Shown here: positions 1 through 9,174 of the stretch, in pieces
Position numbering within the stretch: the stretch's first letter is position 1
Layout: each line of letters opens with the position of its first letter
Source of the DNA: Trueperella abortisuis
GTDB taxonomy: Bacteria; Actinomycetota; Actinomycetes; Actinomycetales; Actinomycetaceae
Length of the DNA: 64,000 nucleotides
NCBI RefSeq assembly: GCF_030811095.1
Contig: NZ_JAUSQL010000001.1
Coordinates: 2,232,001-2,296,000 of the forward strand
Direction of reading: 5' to 3'
Made by a program: the position numbers and the translations under genes
The notes under the pieces: model-generated
What the model was told of the DNA's origin: nothing
What the model saw: only the letters and a program-made list of their open reading frames with translations
Databases searched by the model: none

Positions 1-180
1 GTAAGCCTCGGAGGCCGCCTTGAACTTTTCCTCCGCCTCCTTGTCACCAGGGTTGCGATCCGGGTGGTATTTACGGGCGTAGGTGTTGTAGGCCTTCTTA
101 ATCTCGGCCTCGGTCGCATCCTTCTTCAAACCCAGCGCCGCATAGAAGTCCTTCGACATCCAATCCTGACTAGCTGCCAT
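1..180 (-). CDS. dnaJ: DnaJ co-chaperone, N-terminal part (cut by window edge)
   Basis: This is the first 60 codons of a DnaJ/Hsp40 protein, which stimulates the DnaK ATPase and delivers clients in the cytoplasm. The J-domain is visible, including the YHPDRNPG segment with the HPD tripeptide that contacts DnaK. The ATG at 180 has a strong Shine-Dalgarno (AGGAGGTGAAGA) directly upstream. The gene follows grpE by 34 bases and is the third gene of dnaK-grpE-dnaJ. The zinc-finger and C-terminal domains lie outside the window, so DnaJ1 versus DnaJ2 cannot be judged. Confidence 0.93.
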   Translation of the reverse strand, partial: MAASQDWMSKDFYAALGLKKDATEAEIKKAYNTYARKYHPDRNPGDKEAEEKFKAASEAY

Positions 181-214
181 TCTTCACCTCCTTGCCTTCG
201 TCACTGTTCGTCTT

Positions 215-841
215 CTATTCCGGGCTCACGACGCCGACGCGCGCCGGTCGCACAACCTTCTCACCCTGCTTGTAGCCGGGCTGGATGATGTGCGCCACTT
301 GCTGAACCTCCACGTCCGCGGACGTCTGGTTCATCAGCGCTTCGTGATGCTCGGGGTTGAACTCGTCGCCCGGTTCGCCGTAGCGCACCAGCCCAAAGTT
401 CGTCTGGAGCGTCTGCTCCAGCTTGTCCACAACCGCGCCGGCCGGACCCGTGAGGTCCCCATGCTGACGGGCAAGCGCGGCGTCGTCGAGCACCGAAAGC
501 AACGTGTCGATCACCTTCGTGATGCCCGCCTCGTACTGTGCGCGCGCCTCCGCCTTCGACCGCTTGACGTAGCCGTTGTACTCCTGACCGAGGTTGTACA
601 GGTCCGCCTTGCGGCGCGCCAGCTCCTCCTCCAGTTCGCTCACGCGCAGGAGGGCCTTGTCCAGCTCGGACAGCTCCTCCTCCACGACGTTTGGCTCCTT
701 GTCTTCGCTCTCGCCCGCGGCGGCGACGGGCTGGGTTGCGGCGTCGTCAGCCCCTGCCCCCGTGTCAGGGGCGGGGTTAGCACCGGCCGCTACGCGCTCG
801 TCGTCGGGCTGGCCCGTAAAATCCTCGTTCGTCATGCCCAT
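215..841 (-). CDS. grpE: GrpE nucleotide exchange factor
   Basis: GrpE releases ADP from DnaK and completes the chaperone cycle. The 208-residue protein has an acidic, low-complexity N-terminal third (rich in D, E, A and P), then a coiled-coil segment (ELSELDKALLRVSELEEEL) and a C-terminal beta domain with the typical FNPEHHEAL motif. This order and length fit GrpE. Two ATG codons lie six bases apart (841 and 835). The purine run GGAGAAAGGA serves either, so the first residue is uncertain by two. The gene lies between dnaK (63-base gap) and dnaJ and is presumably co-transcribed from the dnaK promoter. Confidence 0.95.
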   Translation of the reverse strand: MGMTNEDFTGQPDDERVAAGANPAPDTGAGADDAATQPVAAAGESEDKEPNVVEEELSELDKALLRVSELEEELARRKADLYNLGQEYNGYVKRSKAEARAQYEAGITKVIDTLLSVLDDAALARQHGDLTGPAGAVVDKLEQTLQTNFGLVRYGEPGDEFNPEHHEALMNQTSADVEVQQVAHIIQPGYKQGEKVVRPARVGVVSPE

Positions 842-904
842 TCCTTTCTCCGAAAGCCTGTACGGACAAGGGGGCGGCGAGCCCGCCGCCCCCTTGAACC
901 CGCG

Positions 905-2779
905 TTACTTCTTCGAATCCTCGTCGTCAACGATCTCGGCGTCGACAACGTCATCCTGGGCATCGCGAGCGGCGTTCGCGGCGTCCGTCCAGCCCTCAGC
1001 GCCGGGGGCGGCACCCGCCTGCTGGGCCTGGGCGTAGAGCGCCTCACCGATCTTCTGGGCCTTCGTGTTCAGCTCCTCCTGGGCGGACTTGATCGCCTCG
1101 ACGTCGTCACCCTTGAGCGCCTCCTTGACCGCCTCGGCGGCGGCGCGGACCTCGCTGGTGACGGAATCGTCGAGCTTATCCTTGTTCTCGTCCAAGAGCT
1201 TCTCGATCGAGTAGGCCTGCTGCTCCGCAGAGTTGCGGACCTCGGCCTCCTCCTTGCGCTTGGCGTCCTCGGCCGCGTTCTCCTCGGCCTCCTTCACCAT
1301 GCGCTCGATGTCCTCCTTCGACAGCGCCGAGCCGCCCGTGATCGTGACCGACTGCTCCTTGCCGGTGCCGCGATCCTTCGCGGAGACGTGGACAATGCCG
1401 TTGGCGTCGATATCGAAGGTGACCTCGATCTGCGGGATACCGCGCGGGGCCGGCGCAATACCGGACAGCTCGAACGTGCCGAGCAGCTTGTTGTCACGCG
1501 CGAAGGTGCGCTCGCCCTGGTAGACCTGGATGAGAACCGAGGGCTGGTTGTCCTCAGCCGTGGAGAAGACCTCCGAGCGCTTGGTGGGGATAGCCGTGTT
1601 GCGCTCGATGAGCTTGGTCATCACGCCGCCCTTGGTTTCAATTCCTAGCGACAGCGGGGTGACGTCGATGAGCAGCACGTCCGTGCGGTCACCCGTGATG
1701 ACGCCAGCCTGCAGGGCCGCGCCCACAGCCACGACCTCGTCCGGGTTGACGCCCTTGTTCGGCTCACGCCCGCCCGTCAGCTCCTTGACCACCTCGGTCA
1801 CCGCCGGCATACGGGTAGAGCCGCCGACCATCACCACGTGATCGATCTCGGAGAGCTTGATGCCCGCATCCTCGATAACCTTCTTGAACGGGGCCTTCGT
1901 GCGCTCGAGCAGGTCGCGCGTCATGTCCTCGAACTTGGCACGGGTGAGGGTCTCATCCAGGTGGATCGGGCCGTTTTCCGACATCGACAGGTACTGTAGC
2001 GAGATGTTCGTGGACGTCGCGGACGATAGCTCCTTCTTCGCCTGCTCAGCCGCCTCCTTCAGGCGCTGCACGGCCACCTTGTCCTTCGACAGGTCGACGC
2101 CGTAGGCGTTCTTCGTCTGCGAAACCAGCCAGTCAACGATGCGCTGATCCCAGTCGTCACCACCGAGCTTGTTGTCTCCCGAAGTTGCGCGAACCTGGAT
2201 GATCGAGAAATCGTCGTCGTCCTTGCCGACCTCCAGCAGCGAGACGTCGAACGTTCCACCGCCCAGGTCGAAGACGAGGATCATCTCATCTTCCTTACCC
2301 TTCTCCAGGCCATAGGCGAGCGCCGCCGCCGTCGGCTCGTTGACGATGCGCTGGACGTTGAGGCCCGCGATCTGACCCGCATCCTTCGTTGCCTGACGCT
2401 GCGCGTCGTTGAAGTAGGCCGGGACCGTGATGACGGCGTCCGTGACGGGCTCACCCAGGTAGGTCTCGGCGTCCTTCTTCAGCTTCTGCAGGATGTAGGC
2501 CGAGATCTGCTGAGGGGTGTAAGCCTTGTCGTCAATGTTGACCTTCCAGGACGAATCGCCCATGTGGCGCTTGACCGACAGGACCGTCCGATCCGGGTTC
2601 GCCACCGCCTGACGCTTTGCGATCTCACCAACCAGCACCTCGCCCGTCTTCGAGAAACCGACCACCGACGGCGTGGTGCGCATCCCCTCCGCGTTTGCGA
2701 TGACCGTGGGCTCGCCGCCCTCGAGGACCGCAACCACGGAATTGGTGGTACCAAGATCAATACCAACTGCACGTGCCAT
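905..2779 (-). CDS. dnaK: Hsp70 chaperone DnaK
   Basis: This is the ATP-dependent Hsp70 chaperone that folds and protects proteins in the cytosol. The 624-residue protein starts [18 protein letters not shown] (phosphate-1 loop). It contains the [13 protein letters not shown] and [15 protein letters not shown]ase signatures, a substrate-binding domain after about residue 370 ([14 protein letters not shown]) and a helical lid with an acidic tail. Length and motifs are complete. The ATG at 2779 is preceded by AAGGAGTC. It is the first gene of dnaK-grpE-dnaJ, with a promoter and HAIR operator upstream. Confidence 0.98.
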   Translation of the reverse strand: MARAVGIDLGTTNSVVAVLEGGEPTVIANAEGMRTTPSVVGFSKTGEVLVGEIAKRQAVANPDRTVLSVKRHMGDSSWKVNIDDKAYTPQQISAYILQKLKKDAETYLGEPVTDAVITVPAYFNDAQRQATKDAGQIAGLNVQRIVNEPTAAALAYGLEKGKEDEMILVFDLGGGTFDVSLLEVGKDDDDFSIIQVRATSGDNKLGGDDWDQRIVDWLVSQTKNAYGVDLSKDKVAVQRLKEAAEQAKKELSSATSTNISLQYLSMSENGPIHLDETLTRAKFEDMTRDLLERTKAPFKKVIEDAGIKLSEIDHVVMVGGSTRMPAVTEVVKELTGGREPNKGVNPDEVVAVGAALQAGVITGDRTDVLLIDVTPLSLGIETKGGVMTKLIERNTAIPTKRSEVFSTAEDNQPSVLIQVYQGERTFARDNKLLGTFELSGIAPAPRGIPQIEVTFDIDANGIVHVSAKDRGTGKEQSVTITGGSALSKEDIERMVKEAEENAAEDAKRKEEAEVRNSAEQQAYSIEKLLDENKDKLDDSVTSEVRAAAEAVKEALKGDDVEAIKSAQEELNTKAQKIGEALYAQAQQAGAAPGAEGWTDAANAARDAQDDVVDAEIVDDEDSKK

Positions 2780-2845
2780 TTTTGACTCCTTCTACTGGGT
2801 TCGAGCCCGCGTGGACCCTCGCCCTCTACGATTTGTTCCAAGTAC

Positions 2846-2875
2846 AGGATACGGCACTCGAGAAAGTTTCGTCAA
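2846..2875 (-). promoter_or_regulatory. Sigma-70 type promoter of dnaK
   Basis: Read on the minus strand, TTGACG (2875-2870) is separated by exactly 18 bases from TATCCT (2851-2846), about 67 bases before the dnaK start. Both hexamers are close to the housekeeping consensus. Confidence 0.75.
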
Positions 2876-2890
2876 GAGGTGTGACTAATT

Positions 2891-2911
2891 CTTGAGCGCC
2901 TTAGACTCAAC
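2891..2911. promoter_or_regulatory. HAIR operator (HspR-binding inverted repeat)
   Basis: The sequence CTTGAGC-N7-ACTCAAC matches the known actinobacterial HAIR consensus CTTGAGT-N7-ACTCAAG at 12 of 14 arm positions. It lies about 15 bases upstream of the dnaK -35 element. In actinobacteria HspR, assisted by DnaK, represses the dnaK operon through HAIR. hspR itself is not in the window but is commonly downstream of dnaJ. Confidence 0.8.
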
Positions 2912-3134
2912 TTTTGGGAGTGGGCCCGGGCTGGCTGCCCGCGATGCTTCGGCAACGACGACGCGGGCGCGGTGTGGCGCCCGCAAAGCTGGCCCCTGCG
3001 AGACCCCGGCCGCGCGTCGTGGGGCGTGGCGTTCCGGCACCGCCCCACCCCACCGGAGACTAAGAACGGGCCGAGCGGACGAGCCTTGCCGGTAGACTGG
3101 TGGCACAGGCCGGACCACACCGAAAGGTGCACAC

Positions 3135-4229
3135 ATGTTCTTCTCACTCGACAATGCAGCGAAGGTGGCCAGCGCGGCCGTGACGGCGTCGGAGGCGTTC
3201 GGCTACCAGCGAATCGCGCGCCCGCTTCTGTTCCGCAAAGACCCCGAGGAGATCCACAACCTCACGATCCGGGCGCTCGCCTCCTGCAGCCCTCTGCTCG
3301 GCAACTTCGGCGCTCAGATCTCCTCCAACTTGCCGGTGCTACGCGTGCCGGACAACCCGGTGCGGGCGGGCGGAGTCGACTTCCGCCACCCCGTGATCCT
3401 CGCTGCCGGACTGGACAAGACGGGCGAGGCGGCCCGGATGTGGTCGGCGCTCGGATTCGCGGGCGCAGAGCTCGGAACCTTCACCCCTCGCCCACAGCCC
3501 GGCAACCCGGCGCCGCGCATGTTCCGCATGCCGCAAGACCAGGCGATCATCAACCGGATGGGCTTTAACAACCCCGGCGCCGCGGCCGGCGCCGGGCTCT
3601 TACGCGCGTGGGGCGTGGCGCGTGGGAATAATGCACTCGGGGCGCGCATCGGCATGAGCATCGGGAAGAACAAGACCACCCCGAACGAAGACTTCATCGC
3701 CGACTACGTCGACTGCCTACGCGAGGTTTCCGACGTCGCCGACTACGCGGCCATCAACGTCTCCAGCCCCAACACCCCAGGGTTACGCGACCTTCAGGAC
3801 CCGGCCGCCCTGCGCGACCTCCTCCAGGCGCTCAACGAGGTGCGCGCCGGAGAATCGCCCCTGCCCCTGTGGCTCAAGATCGCCCCCGACATGGGGTGGC
3901 TCGACATCGACGCGATTCTCGGCGTCGCGGAGGAGATGGGGGTCGACGCGATCATCGCCACCAACACCACCAACGCCCGGCCGGCCTCCCTGCGCTCTGC
4001 CGCGGCAGCCGAGACCGGCGGGCTCTCCGGCGCGCCGCTCACTTTGCGTTCCCTCCAAGTCATCCGCTACGTCGCCGCGCACTCGCACGTCGACGTGGTG
4101 GGCTCGGGTGGGATCATGACGGCCGCGGACGCGGCGGCCGCCCTCGACGCCGGCGCCAAGGCCATCCAGCTCTATACCGGCTTCATCTATCGCGGGCCGG
4201 CCCTGATCCGCGAGATCGCAGCGCTTTAG
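3135..4229 (+). CDS. pyrD: Dihydroorotate dehydrogenase, quinone-dependent (class 2)
   Basis: The enzyme oxidises dihydroorotate to orotate at the membrane, passing electrons to quinone. The 364-residue protein has an N-terminal amphipathic helical extension typical of class 2. It has a flavin-barrel core with PVILAAGLDKTGEA and NRMGFNNPGAAA, the catalytic-serine region YAAINVSSPNTPGLRDLQ, and the phosphate-binding end VDVVGSGGIMTAADA and LYTGFIYRGP. The ATG is preceded by GAAAGGTGCACAC. It is monocistronic, divergent from dnaK and convergent with the pyr operon. Confidence 0.95.
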   Translation: MFFSLDNAAKVASAAVTASEAFGYQRIARPLLFRKDPEEIHNLTIRALASCSPLLGNFGAQISSNLPVLRVPDNPVRAGGVDFRHPVILAAGLDKTGEAARMWSALGFAGAELGTFTPRPQPGNPAPRMFRMPQDQAIINRMGFNNPGAAAGAGLLRAWGVARGNNALGARIGMSIGKNKTTPNEDFIADYVDCLREVSDVADYAAINVSSPNTPGLRDLQDPAALRDLLQALNEVRAGESPLPLWLKIAPDMGWLDIDAILGVAEEMGVDAIIATNTTNARPASLRSAAAAETGGLSGAPLTLRSLQVIRYVAAHSHVDVVGSGGIMTAADAAAALDAGAKAIQLYTGFIYRGPALIREIAAL

Positions 4230-4302
4230 CGGCTTTTGACGAACCGCCAAAACTTCTGAAGATGAGGAGCCAACACGATGCCCACCCCATGCACAACATC
4301 GC

Positions 4303-4470
4303 TTTCTAGCCGACGCCAAAAACCATGACATGCCGGTCGCGAGTCCGACGTATTACGCCCTGTGGCCTTCCGAGGACATTCATAGTGCCAACATCTGCGC
4401 GCTCGACAACCCCGACTGGGACTATCTCGACACCGACCCCGCCAGGTGGAACTCCCGCCTGACCCGCTAA
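4303..4470 (+). pseudogene. Unidentified protein-coding remnant
   Basis: A frame without a proper start reads ADAKNHDMPVASPTYYALWP..., then a segment rich in D, W and P, and ends at TAA 4468-4470. Its composition looks protein-like, but there is no start codon with a ribosome site and I do not recognise the family. A second short frame follows at 4493-4675. I read the stretch as decayed accessory DNA, with low certainty. Confidence 0.25.
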
Positions 4471-4697
4471 CCGGCGCATCCACCGATGCCACATGCGGTG
4501 GGCTCCCGGCATGGAGAATGTGGAGATGGTCTTCCAGTCGGATCCCGGGCATGTGCTGAGACCGCCGACGTGCGACGAAGGGATCATCAGTTTCACCACC
4601 GACGATTTCACCACCAGCCCGATCTCCACCCGCGTCCTGTACCTGGACGCTCGCGAGCTGGACGCCGCCACCTAGTGCTGCGCGAGCGGGTGGCGCC

Positions 4698-4805
4698 GCA
4701 CGACGCGGGCAGCGAACTTCCCACCTAACATAACACCCAACTTCCCACTGTGGTATGTCGAGTGGGAAGTTAGGTGGGAGGTTCGGCGTGCTGCACGACG
4801 CGGGC
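4698..4805. repeat. Direct-repeat-flanked inverted repeats (alternative hairpins)
   Basis: A 13-bp direct repeat, GCACGACGCGGGC, occurs at 4698-4710 and 4793-4805. Between the copies are two inverted repeats that share bases. An 11-bp pair lies at 4739-4749/4761-4771. A 16-bp pair with one mismatch lies at 4714-4729/4769-4784. Their right arms overlap at 4769-4771, so the two stems compete. The layout resembles a small decayed mobile element; no coding function is seen. Confidence 0.6.
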
Positions 4806-4840
4806 CGACCTCACCGGAATCGTCCAGAATACTTCGATCG

Positions 4841-4913
4841 CCCGCGAAGGGACGTTTTCGACCGTATCTTCGTATATACGAAGATACGGCTCAAATCGTC
4901 CCGCGAAGGGACG
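4841..4913. repeat. Perfect 28-bp palindrome between 14-bp direct repeats
   Basis: 4862-4889 is a perfect palindrome whose left half is CCGTATCTTCGTAT. A 14-bp direct repeat, CCCGCGAAGGGACG, stands on each side (4841-4854 and 4900-4913). It lies 56 bases beyond the pyrE stop codon. In RNA it would form a 12-13 bp hairpin without a U-tract. As DNA it could be a dimeric protein site. Function unknown. Confidence 0.8.
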
Positions 4914-4944
4914 CCCTCGGCAGGTACAACCCGGTACCGGCCGG

Positions 4945-5514
4945 CTACAGCCGGCGGCTGCCTGGCGAATCGAGCTCCTCGCCCGCCGCACACAGCCCAC
5001 ATTCCGCCGGTTCCCACGACTGCGTGGGCAGAGTGAGCAGGGGATAGAAGGGCGCGGTGAACTTCCGTTCGCTCTTGCGGTCGATGAGCGCGACCACGCC
5101 GACCACCTCGGCGCCCGCCGCCTCGACGAGCACCACTACCTCGGCCACGGACCCACCGGTGGTGACCACGTCCTCCACCACGAGCACGCGCGCCCCGCGC
5201 GGGATCTCGAAGGAGCGCCGCAGGCGCATGACCCCGTCAACCCGCTCGCTGAACACGAAGGGCTTGTGCAGGGCCAACGCCACGGCGAAACCGAACAGCA
5301 TGCCGCCCACCGCGGGCGAGGCCACCACGTCGACCTTCATCTCTGCCCGCCGCACCGCCTCCTGGGCCAGTGCCACCGTCACGTCCGGCGACTCCAGCAC
5401 CCGCGCGCACTGAATGTAGGTGTCGGAGTGACGCCCGCTTGTCAACACGAAATGGCCGCGGCGGATCGCGTCCGTCTCGCGTAGCTGGTCCAGAATCTGC
5501 TCGTCAGTTAGCAT
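4945..5514 (-). CDS. pyrE: Orotate phosphoribosyltransferase
   Basis: The enzyme converts orotate and PRPP to orotidine 5'-monophosphate. The 189-residue protein shows SGRHSDTYIQCARVLE near the N-terminus and the PRPP-binding motif VLVVEDVVTTGGSVAEVV near residue 115. The last 20 or so residues (after LLTLPTQSWEP) extend beyond the usual core, as in other actinomycete PyrE proteins. The ATG at 5514 overlaps the end of pyrF, whose 3' end supplies AGGAGG. It is the last gene of pyrR-B-C-F-E. Confidence 0.95.
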   Translation of the reverse strand: MLTDEQILDQLRETDAIRRGHFVLTSGRHSDTYIQCARVLESPDVTVALAQEAVRRAEMKVDVVASPAVGGMLFGFAVALALHKPFVFSERVDGVMRLRRSFEIPRGARVLVVEDVVTTGGSVAEVVVLVEAAGAEVVGVVALIDRKSERKFTAPFYPLLTLPTQSWEPAECGLCAAGEELDSPGSRRL

Positions 5515-6229
5515 CGCTCCTCCTTATGTCCGCGGCGATCGCCTCGAATGCCGCCGCCGGGTCCGCGGCTTGCGTGATGGGTCTGCCGACGACGACGTGG
5601 CTCGCCCCGTTCTTGATTGCCGCGCCTGGCGTGGCTACGCGCGTTTGGTCGCCGGCATTGGCGCCGGCTGGCCGCACGCCAGGGGTCACGATGAGTGCCT
5701 CCGGCCCGAGGGCCGCCCGCAGGTCGCGGGCCTCGAGGGGAGAGCACACGACGCCGTCCGCACCCGCCGCATACGACCCGCGCGCGAGCTCGCGCACCTG
5801 GTCTGGCAGGGGCCGCCCCACACCGATCTGCGCCAGAGCTGCGGCGTCCATCGAGGTCAGAACGGTGACGGCCAGGATCTTCGTGGCCGCCCCAGCCCGG
5901 TCGAGGCCCTCGCGGGCTGCGGCGACCATGTCCGCCCCGCCCGAGCCATGCACGGTGAGCAGATCCGCGCCAAGCTCGCCGAGCACGGCGCTTGCCTCGC
6001 GGACCTGGTGGGGGATGTCGTGTAGTTTCAGATCGAGGAAGACGCGAAAGCCGCGCGCCTTTAGCTCCGCGACGATGCGCGGCCCGGCCGCGTAGAACGC
6101 GGTCATGCCCACCTTCAGCCACGTCCCGCGCGGGAGCGCGTCCGCGAGCGCCAGCGCCTCGCGCTCGGGTAGGTCCAGCGCGACGATGATGCGCTCGGCG
6201 CCAGCCGCGCGGCCGTTGGTTTCGCTCAC
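5504..6229 (-). CDS. pyrF: Orotidine 5'-phosphate decarboxylase
   Basis: The enzyme decarboxylates OMP to UMP, the last step of the pathway. From the chosen GTG at 6229 the protein is 241 residues. It contains IIVALDLPERE at the N-terminus, the catalytic motif FLDLKLHDIPHQV and the phosphate loop VTPGVRP. The frame is open further upstream, but GGGAGGTAGCGAA sits just before this GTG. The start overlaps the pyrC stop (GTGA), indicating translational coupling. The pathway genes carAB are absent from this operon. Confidence 0.93.
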   Translation of the reverse strand: MSETNGRAAGAERIIVALDLPEREALALADALPRGTWLKVGMTAFYAAGPRIVAELKARGFRVFLDLKLHDIPHQVREASAVLGELGADLLTVHGSGGADMVAAAREGLDRAGAATKILAVTVLTSMDAAALAQIGVGRPLPDQVRELARGSYAAGADGVVCSPLEARDLRAALGPEALIVTPGVRPAGANAGDQTRVATPGAAIKNGASHVVVGRPITQAADPAAAFEAIAADIRRSDAN

Positions 6230-7566
6230 TTCGCTACCTCCCCCTCGCGGTAGGTGAACTCGCCGCGAAGCAGGGTCCCCCACACGTTGCCGTGAAGCAC
6301 GCGGCCCCAGAACCCTGAGTTGGCGGACTTGGAGGCGAGGTGTTCGCGGTCCACGGGCGTGGTGCCGGCGGGGTCGAAGACGCACAGGTTAGCCTCTGCC
6401 CCGGCTTCGACTTTTTGGGGCGCGAGGCGCAAGATCTGACGCGGGCGGGCCGCCATCAGCTCGACCACGCGGTCCCACCCGATGCGTCCCGGCTCGACCA
6501 GCCCGGTGAACACCGCCGGCAGCGAGGTTTCCAGGCCGATCATCCCGAACGGCGCGTTCTCGAATTCGAAGTCTTTTTCGTGTGCGGCGTGCGGGGCATG
6601 ATCGGTGGAGATGACGTCGATCGTCCCGTCCACTACCGCGTCGGCGAGCGCCTCTGCGTCGCCGTGGGCGCGAAGCGGCGGGTTGACCTTGAGGTAGGTC
6701 TCGTATTCGGTGGTGATGTCGTCCTCCGTGAGGAACAGGTGGTGCGGCGTCGCCTCGGCGGTCACGTCGAGCCCCGCGCCTTTCGCCTCCCGCACGGCCG
6801 CCACGCCGGCCGCCGTCGAGATGTGGGCCACGTGCATGCGCCCGCCGGTGAGCTTGACCAGCTCCACGTCGCGCAGGATCTGCACCACTTCGCCTTGGGC
6901 GGGCCACCCGGCAAGTCCCAGTCGCGTTGAGACCGCCCCCTCGTTGACGACGCCGGAGCCTACCAGCGCGTCGTCCTGCGAGTGGGTGATGATAGGCCGG
7001 TCCCACACCTTGGCGTAGTCGAGCGCGAGCCGCATCAGGCCGCCGTTCTGGATACCGTGCCCGTCGTCGGAGAAGGCGACCGCACCGGCCTCGGCCATCT
7101 GCCCCATCTCGGCGAGCTCTTCGCCCGCCAGCCCCTTGGTCACGGCGCCGATCGGGTAAATGTCGACGAGCCCGACCTCCGCGCCGCGCTCGATCTGCCG
7201 CTCGATGAGCTTGGCGTTGTCGATCACCGGGTTCGTGTTGGCCATCGTCGCCACCCCGGTGAACCCGCCGCGCGCCGCGGCACGCGAACCGGTGAGGATG
7301 TCCTCCTTGTGCTCCTGTCCGGGCTCGCGGAAGTGAACGTGCATGTCGAACAGGCCCGGTAGCACCACTTTCCCGTGCAGGTCCACCCGTTCGGCGTCGG
7401 ACCAGTCGCCCACGACGCCGTCGTTCCCGGCCGCGCCAGAAGCGCGGGCCGCGCCGTCCACGGGAAGCACCGCGACGATTCGGGCGTCGCGGACATAGAT
7501 GTCGGCGACGGCGTCCAGACCCACCTGGGGGTCGACGATCCGCGCGCCTTCCAAGATCTTAAGCAT
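6226..7566 (-). CDS. pyrC: Dihydroorotase, class I
   Basis: This zinc metalloenzyme cyclises carbamoyl aspartate to dihydroorotate. The 446-residue protein has the metal motif DMHVHFREPGQEHKED, the ARGGFTGVATMANTNPV segment, later histidines (PIITHSQ, MHVAHIST) and the catalytic STDHAPH. I start at ATG 7566 (MLKILEGARIVD), which has AAGGAGCTGGTCA before it. The frame stays open for seven more codons inside pyrB. The start overlaps the pyrB stop. Confidence 0.94.
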   Translation of the reverse strand: MLKILEGARIVDPQVGLDAVADIYVRDARIVAVLPVDGAARASGAAGNDGVVGDWSDAERVDLHGKVVLPGLFDMHVHFREPGQEHKEDILTGSRAAARGGFTGVATMANTNPVIDNAKLIERQIERGAEVGLVDIYPIGAVTKGLAGEELAEMGQMAEAGAVAFSDDGHGIQNGGLMRLALDYAKVWDRPIITHSQDDALVGSGVVNEGAVSTRLGLAGWPAQGEVVQILRDVELVKLTGGRMHVAHISTAAGVAAVREAKGAGLDVTAEATPHHLFLTEDDITTEYETYLKVNPPLRAHGDAEALADAVVDGTIDVISTDHAPHAAHEKDFEFENAPFGMIGLETSLPAVFTGLVEPGRIGWDRVVELMAARPRQILRLAPQKVEAGAEANLCVFDPAGTTPVDREHLASKSANSGFWGRVLHGNVWGTLLRGEFTYREGEVAK

Positions 7567-8536
7567 TGACCAGCTCCTTGTCGGCAATAGGGGTCAGATC
7601 CTCGGCGCAGTTGGCGAGGAGAAGTTCCATGACGGCCATCCGCACGGCCACGCCCGAGTTGACCTGGTTGAGCACGCGGGCGGGGATGGAGTCGGCGACT
7701 TCCTGCGTGATCTCCACCCCTCGGTTCATCGGGCCGGGGTGCATGATGACGGTGTGCGGGGCGAGGGCCGCCAGCCGCCGCGAGTTCATGCCCCAGAAGC
7801 GGGCGTACTCGCGCAGCGAGGGCAGTAGGTGAAGATTACCGAGCCGCTCGAGCTGGATGCGCAGGAGATAGACGACGTCGGCGCCGTCGATGGCCTCCTC
7901 CACGCTGGAGGCGACCTCCACGCCGAGCACGTCGGGTCGGGTGGGCAGGAAGGCGGGCAGCCCGGCCACCACCACGCTCGCCCCGAGCCGGCTCAGCACC
8001 GGGCCGAGCGACCCGACCACGCGCGAGTGCGCGACGTCGCCGACGATCGCCACGCGCAGGCCGGCGATGCGGCCGAAGTTGGCGCGCATGGTGTGCAGGT
8101 CGAGCAGGGCCTGGGTGGGGTGCTCGTGCTTGCCGTCGCCGGCGTTGATGACGGATCCGCGGATGTTGCGCCGCACGATCTGCGGGCTGCCGGCGGCGCG
8201 TGCCCGGATGATCACCATGTCGGTATCCATCGCGTCGAGGGTCTGGGCGGTGTCGACGAGCGACTCGCCCTTGGCGATCGAGGAGGCCGATCCGGAGATG
8301 TTGATGACATCCGCGCCCAGGCGCTTGCCCGCGATCTCGAAGGAGGTGCGGGTGCGGGTGGAGGGTTCGAGGAAGAGGTTGACCACCGTCTGCCCACGCA
8401 GGCTGCCGTGCTTCTTGGCGTCCGGGCCGGCGGCGTTCGCGGCGGCGTGAAGGTCGGCGCGATCGAGGATCGTTTCAATGTCGTCGATGGACAGGTCGTC
8501 CATCGTCATGAGGTGGCGGGTGGATAGGATACTCAT
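7559..8536 (-). CDS. pyrB: Aspartate carbamoyltransferase catalytic subunit
   Basis: The enzyme makes N-carbamoyl aspartate, the committed step of pyrimidine synthesis. The 325-residue protein has the carbamoyl-phosphate motif STRTRTSFE, the GKGESL-like loop AKGESLVDT, HPTQALLDL and MHPGPMNRGVEI. The length is normal for the bacterial catalytic chain. No pyrI regulatory gene is present, which is usual in this group. Start and stop overlap the neighbouring pyrR and pyrC, pointing to one transcript. Confidence 0.96.
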   Translation of the reverse strand: MSILSTRHLMTMDDLSIDDIETILDRADLHAAANAAGPDAKKHGSLRGQTVVNLFLEPSTRTRTSFEIAGKRLGADVINISGSASSIAKGESLVDTAQTLDAMDTDMVIIRARAAGSPQIVRRNIRGSVINAGDGKHEHPTQALLDLHTMRANFGRIAGLRVAIVGDVAHSRVVGSLGPVLSRLGASVVVAGLPAFLPTRPDVLGVEVASSVEEAIDGADVVYLLRIQLERLGNLHLLPSLREYARFWGMNSRRLAALAPHTVIMHPGPMNRGVEITQEVADSIPARVLNQVNSGVAVRMAVMELLLANCAEDLTPIADKELVNA

Positions 8537-9084
8537 CGGGAAACCTCCACAACCTCAACCGAGGTCTTGTTGTCAGTGGGTTCGATGTTGACCACGACCT
8601 TGTCGGCCGCGTGCGTGGGCACGTTCTTGCCCACGAAGTCTGCGCGGATGGGAAGCTCGCGGTGACCGCGGTCCACGAGCACGGCCAGCCAGATCCGCGA
8701 GGGGCGCCCGCTGGAGAGCAGGGCGTCCATCGCCGCGCGTGCGGTGCGGCCGGTGTAGAGCACGTCGTCCACGAGCACGGCTTTCTTCCCCGTCAGGTCC
8801 GGGATCACGACGTCGCCCCCGCGGTGTGCGCCGGCTTCTCCGCTCGCGTCGTCGGTGGCCGGGCGCGCGTCGTCGCGAAAAGCGGTGATGTCGAGGTGGA
8901 TGACCGGGACCGACACGCCCTCGATCGTCTTGATCATGGCGGCGAGATGGCGGGCGAGGGTGTCGCCGCGGTTGATGATGCCGACCAGCACGAGGTCGTC
9001 GGTACCGCGGGTAGATTCGAGGATTTCGTGGGCGATGCGGGTCAGTGAACGGCCGATCGCCGGAGCGTCGAGCATGGTCGTCAT
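8533..9084 (-). CDS. pyrR: PyrR RNA-binding regulator / uracil phosphoribosyltransferase
   Basis: PyrR senses UMP/UTP and binds leader RNA of pyr operons to favour termination. Members often retain weak uracil phosphoribosyltransferase activity. The 183-residue protein has the type I phosphoribosyltransferase fold with the PRPP motif KAVLVDDVLYTGRTARAAM and the conserved LVGIINRGDTLA. ATG 9084 has GGAGAATCC before it. It is the first gene of the pyr operon, directly behind a PyrR-type leader. Confidence 0.95.
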   Translation of the reverse strand: MTTMLDAPAIGRSLTRIAHEILESTRGTDDLVLVGIINRGDTLARHLAAMIKTIEGVSVPVIHLDITAFRDDARPATDDASGEAGAHRGGDVVIPDLTGKKAVLVDDVLYTGRTARAAMDALLSSGRPSRIWLAVLVDRGHRELPIRADFVGKNVPTHAADKVVVNIEPTDNKTSVEVVEVSR

Positions 9085-9174
9085 GGATTCTCCTTCCCTG
9101 GGTAGCGGAAAGAGACGCGCCGTGCCGCGCTTCGCGGGCGATGCCGCGTCAGCCCGTGCCGTGCTCCTGGCAGT

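Noticed and set aside
290..1648. A 452-codon frame antisense to grpE and dnaK
   Set aside because: It lies wholly opposite well-supported genes, has leucine/arginine-rich composition typical of antisense frames in GC-rich DNA and no ribosome site.
4862..4889. A loxP-like recombination site
   Set aside because: It shares the short word CTTCGTATA with loxP, but has no 8-bp spacer between arms and no Cre-like recombinase is nearby.
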